A stretch of 13,487 nt of DNA from contig CAYVLI010000029.1 in assembly GCA_964452105.1 (NCBI GenBank), forward strand, positions 1-13,487, written 5' to 3'. Made by a program: the position numbers and the translations under genes. The DNA comes from CAYVLI01 sp964452105 [NCBI: uncultured Nitrospinota bacterium] (GTDB taxonomy: Bacteria; JAUXIQ01). Of this stretch, positions 1 through 8,514 are shown piece by piece; the stretch's first letter is position 1; the number at the start of each line of letters is the position of its first letter. Under the pieces are notes generated by a model. That model was not told the origin of the DNA. It searched no databases and saw only the letters and a list, made by a program, of their open reading frames with translations.

Positions 1-422
1 AAACCCACCCCCTGAGGGCTATGGCGCTCTCTTCGGTTCATACCGCTCTCAGTATAGGGAGATAAAAATACCAACCCGGTTGGACCCTGCTCGCTCTGCC
101 CAAACTTAATTAGGCGTCCCATGGAGGGCACATATCAGTCTTAAACCCTGACTCAAAACGCAGTCGCTAGTGTCGCATTTCTCAAATACTACGGTTTAAT
201 GATTTCAAAATATGCCTCGTTTATCAATGATTTGCCAGCTGAAATTAGTCAATATTATTTATGAGACGCGACACTAGTTATGATATATTTTGGTATGCTT
301 TTCAACCTTTTCCCTCTTCACTCTGGCCTACTACAATCACTCACTTACACAGCTTTAAATACCATACATCGGGTAACCATATACCTTCCTAACATCATAA
401 ATGCCAGAAAGAAGGCTTGGCC
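1..422. other. Left flank, no recognisable gene
   Basis: I find no convincing gene in these 422 bases. A plus-strand frame is open from base 2 to a stop at 107-109 (about 35 codons) and could be the tail of a gene cut by the window edge. Its translation, which includes PEGYGALFGSYRSQYREIKI, is not one I recognise. On the minus strand an ATG at 41-39 opens a frame that runs off the left edge, also unrecognised. The two readings conflict, so neither is called as a gene. The stretch also contains the 111-bp inverted-repeat element listed separately. The short plus-strand open frame at 280-480 runs into the CRISPR array and is not supported. Confidence 0.5.
167..277. repeat. MITE-like inverted-repeat element
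   Basis: The sequence CTAGTGTCGC at 167-176 is mirrored exactly by GCGACACTAG at 268-277. Similarity continues inward imperfectly, with ATTTCTCAAATA on the left against the reverse complement of TATTTATGAGAC on the right. The ends therefore behave like about 20-bp terminal inverted repeats around a short AT-rich core with no coding capacity. The total of 111 bp suggests a miniature transposable element or the deleted shell of an insertion sequence. I see no clear target-site duplication at the borders and cannot assign an IS family from the ends alone. It lies about 145 bp beyond the leader-distal end of the CRISPR array. Confidence 0.5.
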
Positions 423-891
423 ACTTCAATGGGGCTACGGAACGTTATCCCGTAGTAACGGCAAAGCGCAGGGACCCTGACAACATCGCTGCGGCGCTTC
501 AATGGGGCTACGGAATATAATCCCGTAGTAACCCGCATAGCCTTGCTTAAGGCGTGTATTGCGAAGGCGCTTCAATAGGGCTACGGAATATAATCCCGTA
601 GTAACGAGATAAACGATTAATCAAGTTATCAATGTACAAGGCTTCAATGGGGCTACGGAATATAATCCCGTAGTAACACAGTAACTATGATTATCAGCAT
701 GATGCCGTATGGGCTTCAATGGGGCTACGGAATATAATCCCGTAGTAACCAGGCGATCCCAAAAGAATTGCAAGGCATTATCGGCTTCAATGGGGCTACG
801 GAATATAATCCCGTAGTAACTATAATGCCATATAATCATACTGCCTATATCAACGCTTCAATGGGGCTACGGAATATAATCCCGTAGTAAC
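423..891 (-). CRISPR. CRISPR array, 7 repeats of 37 bp, 6 spacers
   Basis: Seven 37-bp repeats lie at 423-459, 496-532, 569-605, 641-677, 713-749, 784-820 and 855-891. They are separated by spacers of 36, 36, 35, 35, 34 and 34 bp. On the plus strand each unit begins GCTTCAATGGGGCTACGG and ends TCCCGTAGTAAC. On the minus strand it therefore ends in ATTGAAGC, close to the ATTGAAAC-type handle of many type I crRNAs, so the minus strand is the likely transcript. CTACGG and CCGTAG can pair as a six-bp stem around a nine-base loop, a plausible site for processing by Csb2. Four repeats plus the leader-proximal one are identical. The 569 copy has one change (AATAGGG for AATGGGG). The 423 copy has four changes, one at the first base and three in the loop, which fits a decayed leader-distal end. 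The six spacers all look different from one another. I could not identify any target. Confidence 0.97.
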
Positions 892-903
892 ACTATCTAT
901 TAA

Positions 904-912
904 ATAATACCA
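904..912 (-). promoter_or_regulatory. Candidate extended -10 of array promoter
   Basis: On the minus strand this reads TGGTATTAT, an extended -10 (TGn followed by a 4-5/6 match to TATAAT). It would start transcription about five bases before the first repeat. No good -35 hexamer lies 16-18 bases upstream. An extended -10 can work without one, but the call rests on a short motif in AT-rich DNA. A run of seven T residues lies immediately upstream on the same strand. Confidence 0.35.
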
Positions 913-1010
913 AAAAAACAGCAGGTTAAATGCGCCTTTTCGCGAACCTGGCCTGATTGCATTCTAACCAAATTAGAATTTTGCTTTGAGAAAACTTAAC
1001 CTGTTGTTTT
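912..1010 (-). terminator. Possible cas-operon terminator in leader
   Basis: On the minus strand AAAACAACAGGTTAA (1010-996) can pair with TTAACCTGCTGTTTT (929-915, one mismatch). The T run continues to 912, so the strand shows stem then U tract, as in an intrinsic terminator. The loop is long, 66 bases, but contains its own 7-bp hairpin at 961-979. If it folds it would stop read-through from csb2 just before the array. A recombination or protein-binding role for the arms is equally possible. Confidence 0.3.
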
Positions 1011-1098
1011 TATTCCAATTTAAAGCTCCGCGAACCCCTGGGGTTTTTGACTGAGCTTGAGGTTCGCGCGGTTATTTAATTGTCAAAGAACAATCGGC

Positions 1099-2748
1099 TC
1101 AGGAGACCGCCGAAAACTGCCCCAACCCAAAATGGCAGCCGTAACCCAAGGCAATGGGCCCTCGGACAGGTTTTTGGAAAACCATTCTGAATCCATATCC
1201 ACCCCCTGCCCTGGCTCCGCCGCCGTTGCTCCGGAATCTGGCAAAATCCCGCCAGAATATCTTTCTGCCTCTGCTCCTGGTATGAGAAAGCTCCTCTATC
1301 TTTTCAAGCTCAGGGAAACCCCGCCTCTTTATCTCAACCCTGAGTTGGTCTTCCGGCCCATCTATCCAGGTGCCATCCTGCCTGCGTTTAGGTTCGCCGT
1401 TTCTGCGTACCTTAGGAAAGCGGGTTAAGACAAAAGGGGTGCGCGACTCCCAAACATGGGCTTTTGTCAAAAGAGGGCTTAATCCCTTCAGCGTATCCAT
1501 GCCTCCAAAATCCTCAAGGGCCCCCATACCAACGAGGATAGGCAACAGGCCAGGACGCCCACCATGCTGCCAGAGCCTCCTGAGACTGCCCATGGCAATC
1601 TGGTCAAGATAACTGAATCCATTGGGGGCGTAAACGATTACGCTGTCTATTCGGCCGTCGTTGTCTTCATCAACAGGGAGAAAAAAGGCGTGTCGGTGGC
1701 CTTTGAGAGGATGTCCATCTTCGGACTTACCTGAAAATGTCTTCGAGGGAACCCCGTTGTTCCTCTGCCCTGACAGGCTCATCAGCGCTTTGCGTAAGTT
1801 GTCAGATAAAAAGAGAGCATCCTCGAACCTGGGCCTGACATCAGCCTGAGTAGTTTCAGAACTAAGGTTGAAACGTGCCACTACTGGAGCATCCACACTG
1901 CGGACCTTTCTCACTGTCGGATTAACGGAAAAACAGTTTGAAGGCCGTTTATAATCTGCCCATCTGCTCCCCGGGGGTCGGTTCCAGCCCTCAGCCCTGA
2001 GTGTACCTGTACCAACCAGCATGGAGCTGAACAGCGACCTTCCCAGACGTGCCTCCAGACTTGAGTCCTCTTTTGTGGCCAACTTGACTTTATCCGGGTC
2101 TTTCCCCTTTTCTATTGCCCTGAGGCGTTTCGCATCCAATAATCTATTTCTCTCGGAATCGAGCCATTCATTCCGCCAATCGTTATATTCGGACGGGCGC
2201 ATTGGGGCGAGCAGGGCAACATTTTCCACCTCTATGGCAGCGTCATTTTCACCAACTGGTACAGCATTGGGATTCGTTCTCAACTCATTTGTAATTACAG
2301 CTTCTACCCATGACTCAGCCCGACCGAGGTAAGTTAGGTTCCCAAGCAGGTTTCCCAACAGCTTTGAGCTTTCATCATTTAGCTCGACATTAGGCCAATG
2401 GACAATCATCGGTTCTTTGGGGTCAACTATTACGAATGCATCAATGACCTTGTCCGTCTTCCCGTCCAGCATGCTCCGATATTTGGGCATGTAGTGGCGT
2501 GTATGTCCCAGAGAGGCAGGTGGTAGCCAGTATTTGGGAAGACTCTCAGATAAAGCATTGACCAACAGATGCATCTCGTCAGGCGGGTTTTCGGCGTTCC
2601 AACCCAGCTTTCTATAACCAACCGCCATGAGGGCACGCATAAAACGCCACGAGGATATGGGCCACTCCACAACTCCCTCGTTAACATGCCTGTCCCATGG
2701 GGTTGCGTGGAACCTGCCAGCAAGAAAATACAATTCTATAGTCAGCAT
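1099..2748 (-). CDS. csb2: Csb2 (Cas5-Cas6-type protein, type I-G)
   Basis: The 549-residue protein matches the GSU0054/Csb2 family, the type I-G subunit treated as a Cas5-Cas6 fusion. In studied I-G systems Csb2 cuts the pre-crRNA within the repeat and stays on the crRNA as part of Cascade. The N-terminus (MLTIELYFLAGRFHATPWDR) has the hydrophobic strand and HATPWDRHVNEG segment of the family. The region EWPISSWRFMRAL (28-40) and a paired-histidine stretch GHTRHYMP (81-88) follow. The C-terminus carries a glycine-rich ALGYGCHFGLGQF (533-545), like the G-rich loop of RAMP/Cas6 proteins. The catalytic histidine cannot be named from sequence alone, although H82 and H85 are candidates. The ATG is preceded by GAGGG at seven bases, and this ribosome site overlaps the csb1 stop codon, so translation is probably coupled to csb1. 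It is the last gene of the cas operon and the nearest to the array. Confidence 0.9.
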   Translation of the reverse strand: MLTIELYFLAGRFHATPWDRHVNEGVVEWPISSWRFMRALMAVGYRKLGWNAENPPDEMHLLVNALSESLPKYWLPPASLGHTRHYMPKYRSMLDGKTDKVIDAFVIVDPKEPMIVHWPNVELNDESSKLLGNLLGNLTYLGRAESWVEAVITNELRTNPNAVPVGENDAAIEVENVALLAPMRPSEYNDWRNEWLDSERNRLLDAKRLRAIEKGKDPDKVKLATKEDSSLEARLGRSLFSSMLVGTGTLRAEGWNRPPGSRWADYKRPSNCFSVNPTVRKVRSVDAPVVARFNLSSETTQADVRPRFEDALFLSDNLRKALMSLSGQRNNGVPSKTFSGKSEDGHPLKGHRHAFFLPVDEDNDGRIDSVIVYAPNGFSYLDQIAMGSLRRLWQHGGRPGLLPILVGMGALEDFGGMDTLKGLSPLLTKAHVWESRTPFVLTRFPKVRRNGEPKRRQDGTWIDGPEDQLRVEIKRRGFPELEKIEELSHTRSRGRKIFWRDFARFRSNGGGARAGGGYGFRMVFQKPVRGPIALGYGCHFGLGQFSAVS

Positions 2749-2759
2749 GGTCTTGCCCT

Positions 2760-3734
<975 letters not shown>

Positions 3735-3746
3735 TTAATATCCTGT

Positions 3747-5888
3747 TTACTGAGGTTTCTTAAGCATCATCCTGGCAAGACGCATAATGTCAGCCTCCCG
3801 CAGCGGGAACAGGATGGCAGCAGCCATTCTCCTTCCCTGGCCTGTGGAAGCATTATATGTAGCCGCTTTAGGCGTCAGCCCGGACGCTCTGAGCCTGCCT
3901 GTGGCTATCCGGCAAGAAGCGTTTATCTGGCCTGTTTTAGCCCGATGAAATATTACCGGATCCAGAGGCACGTCCACACCTGTTTCCGCCCAGTCTAATT
4001 TAACCTTAATTGGAGAGTGGGCAAGTTTCAACAGGGCATAGGCAGTGGGGACAGGCATGTCATCGCCATAGGGCGGCAGGGGAAGCGGTTTGACTCTGCG
4101 CCAGTCAATAGCGTTCAGGCCCCATAAGAGTCTTTCAATCTTTGTTTCATCAACAGCACCTTCGATGAAACGCCGAATATGGTCTAAGGAAGCGGGCTGG
4201 CGGCCCTCCAAGGGCAAATCTTCATGCTCCCCCTGCCGGAACTCTAAAAGCCGCCTACTTAAAACGGCGACCAGGTTATCAACCAGCCTCCCCCCACCCC
4301 ATACCACGGAATTGTCATCCATCTTTTTTGATTTGAAAGCTGGATAATCTACTTTAAGGTCAAGGGGAACCATGTTGGCACGGATTGGACCTATGCCACG
4401 ATCCCATATACTCGCCAGTGAGGCTGCCAGGTGAAACTCCGGGCTGGCGTCGTAAGTTTTTTCAAGCCATTCCGGCCTGAGACGTGGTATTGGAGCAAGA
4501 TGCTTTGAGGAGGCGGTTGTCTGGGGGCTTTTTACCATCTGTCGCTCAGCCTCCCCCACAGCCATGAGCAGCCGCTGCCACTGGCTGGAATAGCCGTCCC
4601 GACAGACAGAGAGGATTGCGTTTTCGATGGTTCTGAGTGAGCGGCCGAAGCTGGCTGGAGCTGGAGAGCGTGAGAAGAGAGCTGCGCTTCTTAATCGGTC
4701 AAGCCACTGGTCAAGGTCATCAACCAAGTAGACATCAGGCCTGGCCAGAACAGGCCAGCAGCCAAGCGGCGTAGCCAGATAGGCTTGACCGTTTCTTTCG
4801 ATGAATCCCATCCTCTGGAAGGCTGAAATCCCCCGGTCCACGCCAAGGGTAGCGATTGACCTGGCGAAATCAACTCCATCACAACTTGACCGCCTTCCCA
4901 CTTGCGACCGGCCTTCTGATAAAAGAATCTTCAACTCGTCCGAAGAAGCGGGATTCCCCCAGAGAGGCAGCCATATCTCTGCTCGCGCCTTGTCTCCAGG
5001 AGCGGCTGATGCATAACCAGTTCTGGATGGGCGGACCATGAACGGCGCAGTCATGGTCCCAGGCTCAGTTGCTTTCAGCCTTTTGCTCACCGCAGCTCCG
5101 AACATAACCGCCCCTTCCATGAGGAGGATGAAATCCCAGGGATTAATGAGAGAGTCATCATCATAACCGGGTCCTGCGTTGGCCCCACCCGCATTCCCAG
5201 GTTGAAACTGCCCAATTGGTATTTTTTTCTTAAGCCCCGGAGCGGATTCTGCCCAGAGGGCAGCCCGGCAGAGTGGATTGGAATTATCTCTCGGTTGGCC
5301 CGTTTCCGGGTCAATCATTTCGATCACCCTCTGCATGAAATTGTTTGTGAACTCAAGGCGGCCGTCATTACCCCCGGTGCCGAGCAAAGGCGGAAACCGG
5401 ACCCCATCTGGAGTCAGAACATAAGCGGCGTCAAGCCAGAGGAGGTTGTCATCTGGAAATTTCATTCTACACTCGATGAGCAGCTTCTCCTTAAGTGGTT
5501 TTTGCGCCTGGCCGCTGGGTGGACTGTTTATATCAAGGCCTTCAAGAATCCGCTTGCAGAGCGATATGGTCTCCCGGTAATTATCAAACCTATGATTGGA
5601 TGACTCTTCAATGGGGATCATTCCTGTCTTGCTGTCTCCGGGGAAAAAGCCACTTCCCCCATTCCAGGGGGCAGCTATCGGCGTGGGTTTATACTCGTGC
5701 AGAAAAAATTGTGACAAAGCTTCTTTGTCAAGAGTCGATTCCATGTAAAAAACACCATCTCCCCACCAGCCCCGTGCGGCTGAGTCTTTTTGTTCGTTCA
5801 CCAGCCTCAGAACAGCCAAGGCCTTTAAATAGCTTGCGAGGGGCTGGGACCTACAACCGTCGATTCTCAAGATGTTATTGGAGGCCAT
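3747..5888 (-). CDS. csx17: Csx17 / Cas8g large subunit (type I-G)
   Basis: The 713-residue protein is the Csx17 family, the signature large subunit of type I-G that takes the place of Cas8. It is expected to sit at the 5' handle end of the crRNA, recognise the PAM and recruit Cas3. The diagnostic N-terminus is intact. It reads GCRSQPLASYLKALAVLRLV (11-30), a GWWGDGVFYMESTLD segment (40-54), and FFLHEYKPTPIAAPWNGGSG (61-80). A PRSTR-like stretch FMVRPSRTGY and a basic C-terminus with RIATGRLRASGLTPKAATYN follow, also typical. There is no nuclease or ATPase motif. The start overlaps the last 14 bases of cas3, and AGGAG lies about six bases before the ATG, within cas3, so the two are co-translated. 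Length and motifs suggest a complete, functional gene. Confidence 0.94.
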   Translation of the reverse strand: MASNNILRIDGCRSQPLASYLKALAVLRLVNEQKDSAARGWWGDGVFYMESTLDKEALSQFFLHEYKPTPIAAPWNGGSGFFPGDSKTGMIPIEESSNHRFDNYRETISLCKRILEGLDINSPPSGQAQKPLKEKLLIECRMKFPDDNLLWLDAAYVLTPDGVRFPPLLGTGGNDGRLEFTNNFMQRVIEMIDPETGQPRDNSNPLCRAALWAESAPGLKKKIPIGQFQPGNAGGANAGPGYDDDSLINPWDFILLMEGAVMFGAAVSKRLKATEPGTMTAPFMVRPSRTGYASAAPGDKARAEIWLPLWGNPASSDELKILLSEGRSQVGRRSSCDGVDFARSIATLGVDRGISAFQRMGFIERNGQAYLATPLGCWPVLARPDVYLVDDLDQWLDRLRSAALFSRSPAPASFGRSLRTIENAILSVCRDGYSSQWQRLLMAVGEAERQMVKSPQTTASSKHLAPIPRLRPEWLEKTYDASPEFHLAASLASIWDRGIGPIRANMVPLDLKVDYPAFKSKKMDDNSVVWGGGRLVDNLVAVLSRRLLEFRQGEHEDLPLEGRQPASLDHIRRFIEGAVDETKIERLLWGLNAIDWRRVKPLPLPPYGDDMPVPTAYALLKLAHSPIKVKLDWAETGVDVPLDPVIFHRAKTGQINASCRIATGRLRASGLTPKAATYNASTGQGRRMAAAILFPLREADIMRLARMMLKKPQ

Positions 5889-8343
5889 GGCTCTCCTTCC
5901 CAGACACGTCGCTGGCCCGCCAATCCGCCACCCTTAGAAGGCTTTCCAGGTATGCGAGTCTGAAGGGACCTTCTGATCCCAACAGTTTCAATATGCGTTC
6001 CAGCCAGCTTGGACCATATTCTTCGGATTTACCAAGCTCCATCATTTGAAGGCTTAGAGTGACTTCAGGCGCAATGACCCCTCCGCCAAGCTCCACTGCG
6101 GGGAGCAGGTCATCGTCCCAGACACCCCTAGCAAACCGCCGGTTTCCGGGTGGAATCGATTCGGTGGGAAGTGAACGTATTGAAAGGCGCACCTTTCCAT
6201 GGTGGGCTGCAACCAGGTAAGCGGAAAGATTTGAACCACCGTAAAGTAAAAGCGCCAACGCGGAGGCAAGTTCATGTCTGAAGCATCGACGTTTGTAAGG
6301 CCCCATGGAAGGCGCTTTAGCCCATTCCGTCCTATTTAGCTTTTCCATATCTTCGGCTATGGCGTTCTGGAAAACGGGGTGGGCCTTGCCCCTATCGTGC
6401 CAGCGGGCTGCCGTAACCAAGTCTTCCTTAGGAAGACCGTTAAGTTTGACTTCAGCGAAAATTTGTTCCAGCTCAGCGACAATGTCATTACTGTGATCTA
6501 AAATACTGAGGTAGCCTTGAGTTTCTGCAGCGGGGTCATCCCCCACAGCCTCTGCGAGCGATTTCTGCTTATGCTCTACCGGTTCCACTGGTTTTTTCCC
6601 TCTTTCCCCAACCCAGCCAAGTTCAATGTCATATCCTCCGGCTTCGGTACTCAGGAGAAGAGTCAAGCCTGGTCTCAGGTTTGCGATTTCACATCTTTGC
6701 CATAAGCTGTCAAAGATCTCCCAGACCCATGCCGCATTATCCTTGACCTTGAGAAAATCCTTCATCTCACCTAAAAGCACCGGACAGAGTTCCTCTGGAT
6801 GTGGAGTGGGTTCATCGTTTGGTGGGTGTTCACCTTCCCACCTCCGCCAGAATACGTGTACATCCAGATTGTCTGCCTTCCTGATGTACTGGGAAACATC
6901 CACATCGCTACCGGATAAATCAGGGGTAGTATCAAAGAGCTCCAGGATGTCTTTCTTTCGCAATAGCGGGCATGATTCAACAATGGAAGGAGCGTCAACA
7001 GATTTAAGGCCGCCTGGCCCGACATCAGCAAGCCCATTTAAAATCACTTTACTTGTTTCAAGCTCAGAGCCTTCATAGGGCAAAGCGAGTTTGGGTTCGG
7101 CCTTTTCCTTGCTCTCCTCCATCCACTTCCACTCGATGTCCACCCAGTATGCCTTTGCGCCGTCTATTTCTCCAAACCTGTTGAGGCGACCGAATCTTTG
7201 TACCAATGATGACCAGGGTGCCAGCTCTGTAATCAAAGTGGATGCGGAAATATCTACCCCCGCTTCTACTACCTGGGTGGCGACTAAAATTCGATTTCGG
7301 GTTTTCCCATCAGCAAGAGTTCCAAGCAGGGCCTCAAACCGGGACCGCTCCGAAGGCCTGAAACGAGAATGCATCAGGGTTATGTCAGGAGGGTCCTCTT
7401 GATCCTTGTACAATTCTGATAACGTGGCAGCAACATCCTGCGCCCTACGCACACGGTTAAGGATAACTATGGTCAGACCTTTTGTTCGTTCGTGTATCTT
7501 TTGGATTTCCTCGGCAAGGGATTTCTCGTAATTCCTTTGGCTTTCCTTGTTCAAGATAATTTCGCATTTGTGGAGAGGCTTTTTGGCTTTCAGGTGCTTC
7601 TGAACGGAAGGGTTCTCGACATCATCACCCAGTTGGAGGCACAGGTCATCTAAACTCTTCGCTCTAAATGGTGAATCTATTGTGGAGAAGGCATCTTTAT
7701 CCAGGGTCGCGCTCATCCAGGTTGAACCGGTGGTTCCATATATACCCAGCTTCTCCCTAAAACCCTGGAGTTGAACTGTGGTGGGTAGCCCAGGCCCCAT
7801 AAGCTGAACCTCGTCCATAACCCAAAGGCAGTCGTTGTTCAGCATTCCAAAGTGAACAGGCCATCGGAACCTGCTCATGGTATAGCCCCGGTTTAAAGCA
7901 CGGGATAGAAGCTGATCTTGAGTGCCGACAATGATCGCTTCACGGCCAGGCCAATTATCCCACCCATAATTGATATCCCCCCCCATAAGAATTGAGACAT
8001 CTGGTACTTCTCCGGCAGGAATAAGACCGGCTTCCTCAAGGTTCTTTACCCATTGACCTGCGTTTGCTTTCGTCTGTTCCACAAGCACACGCATCGGCAG
8101 GCAATATATCAGTCGGCGAGGAGTTTCATCTCGGACCTGTGCCGCTGGCTTATCTGTAACACCTTCACCGATGTATCGCCTCCATAGCCAGCCAATGGTT
8201 ACAGCAGCGGTTTTCCCCAAGCCTGTAGGGATATCCAGGAGTGGTGGAAAGGCAAAACTGATGGCCAGTGATTTCTGGTATGGGTAAGGTCGATTACCGG
8301 TGGCCTTAAAAAAGAAATCCTCAAAGGTACAACTGGTTGCCAT
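5875..8343 (-). CDS. cas3: Cas3 helicase-nuclease, HD at C-terminus
   Basis: This 822-residue Cas3 unwinds and degrades the DNA strand displaced by Cascade. The helicase half comes first: Walker A IPTGLGKT (38-45), DEAD-box variant DEVQ (177-180), SAT (211-213), LVATQVVEAGVDIS (353-366) and QRFGRLNR (382-389). The HD nuclease is C-terminal: WHD (648-650), RHE (689-691), AAHHGK (712-717) and ADW (806-808). All conserved metal-binding positions I can judge are present. Helicase-then-HD is the reverse of the commoner Cas3 order and is known for type I-G. The ATG has only a weak AGAGA upstream. It is the first gene of the cas operon, behind 171 bp of AT-rich DNA. Csx17 starts within its last codons. 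There are no breaks, so interference should be catalytically competent. Confidence 0.95.
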   Translation of the reverse strand: MATSCTFEDFFFKATGNRPYPYQKSLAISFAFPPLLDIPTGLGKTAAVTIGWLWRRYIGEGVTDKPAAQVRDETPRRLIYCLPMRVLVEQTKANAGQWVKNLEEAGLIPAGEVPDVSILMGGDINYGWDNWPGREAIIVGTQDQLLSRALNRGYTMSRFRWPVHFGMLNNDCLWVMDEVQLMGPGLPTTVQLQGFREKLGIYGTTGSTWMSATLDKDAFSTIDSPFRAKSLDDLCLQLGDDVENPSVQKHLKAKKPLHKCEIILNKESQRNYEKSLAEEIQKIHERTKGLTIVILNRVRRAQDVAATLSELYKDQEDPPDITLMHSRFRPSERSRFEALLGTLADGKTRNRILVATQVVEAGVDISASTLITELAPWSSLVQRFGRLNRFGEIDGAKAYWVDIEWKWMEESKEKAEPKLALPYEGSELETSKVILNGLADVGPGGLKSVDAPSIVESCPLLRKKDILELFDTTPDLSGSDVDVSQYIRKADNLDVHVFWRRWEGEHPPNDEPTPHPEELCPVLLGEMKDFLKVKDNAAWVWEIFDSLWQRCEIANLRPGLTLLLSTEAGGYDIELGWVGERGKKPVEPVEHKQKSLAEAVGDDPAAETQGYLSILDHSNDIVAELEQIFAEVKLNGLPKEDLVTAARWHDRGKAHPVFQNAIAEDMEKLNRTEWAKAPSMGPYKRRCFRHELASALALLLYGGSNLSAYLVAAHHGKVRLSIRSLPTESIPPGNRRFARGVWDDDLLPAVELGGGVIAPEVTLSLQMMELGKSEEYGPSWLERILKLLGSEGPFRLAYLESLLRVADWRASDVSGKESHGLQ

Positions 8344-8514
8344 TTCAGTCTCTATTTACATGGTAGAGTGTAAGAAAATTCCTCTACTCTATTTTTTGAT
8401 TCAGGCCTTCACAAAATTCTAACTTGTTAATTATATTATAATTTTTTATGGTTTATGGAAGCATTTTCTAACCCTATAAAAATCCTTTAAAGCCCGCAAA
8501 ATTTCACCACGCCC
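8344..8514 (-). promoter_or_regulatory. AT-rich gap upstream of cas3
   Basis: This is the only sizeable non-coding gap inside the minus-strand gene run. It separates the plasmid maintenance module from the cas operon. It is clearly richer in A and T than the genes on either side. It contains a 15-bp perfect AT palindrome at 8429-8443 and the heptamer TTCTAAC at 8417-8423 and 8466-8472. A TAGAGT/ACTCTA pair lies near 8362-8390. I see no convincing intrinsic terminator for the recombinase gene. It most likely holds the cas promoter. Confidence 0.5.
8435..8463 (-). promoter_or_regulatory. Candidate promoter for cas operon
   Basis: A perfect TATAAT lies on the minus strand at 8440-8435. The hexamer 17 bases upstream, TGCTTC at 8463-8458, is a poor -35. 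Transcription would begin about 100 bases before the cas3 ATG. The -10 lies inside the AT palindrome 8429-8443, where a bound repressor could block it. It is supported by position and the -10 only. Confidence 0.4.

Larger units (their letters stand above)
892..1098 (-). promoter_or_regulatory. CRISPR leader between csb2 and array
   Basis: This 207-bp stretch without a gene lies between the stop of csb2 and the first repeat. By array polarity it should be the leader. It is AT-rich in its array-proximal half and holds several structures. A 15-bp inverted repeat with one mismatch lies at 915-929 and 996-1010. A 7-bp inverted repeat (ATTCTAA, 5-base loop, TTAGAAT) lies at 961-979. An octamer CGCGAACC occurs at 941-948 and 1029-1036 and in reverse at 1061-1068. 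AACCCC/GGGGTT pairs at 1033-1045. On the minus strand TTGACA follows the csb2 stop closely. In type I systems the leader carries the array promoter and the signals for polarised spacer insertion. Which element does which here is inference. Confidence 0.7.

Noticed and set aside
368-377. Possible ghost repeat (CGGGTAAC) left of the array
   Set aside because: Only the last few bases resemble the repeat end, and the distance to the next repeat (45 bp) does not fit the 34-36 bp spacers.
280-480. Plus-strand open frame of 66 codons
   Set aside because: No ribosome site, no recognisable sequence, and it runs into the first repeat and spacer of the array.
621-839. Minus-strand open frame of 72 codons
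   Set aside because: It translates CRISPR repeats: VTTGLYSVAPLKP appears twice, from two repeat copies, so it is an array artefact.
821-854. Self-targeting of the region near 13058-13071 by the newest spacer
   Set aside because: Only 12 of 14 bases match, with eight contiguous, in AT-rich DNA. That is too short to count as a protospacer.
1057-1428. Plus-strand open frame opposite the csb2 end
   Set aside because: Antisense shadow of a clear csb2 coding region, with no ribosome site or recognisable motif.
5875-8343. C-terminal HD domain of Cas3 as a novel domain order
   Set aside because: The helicase-HD order is already known for type I-G Cas3, so it is typical rather than new.
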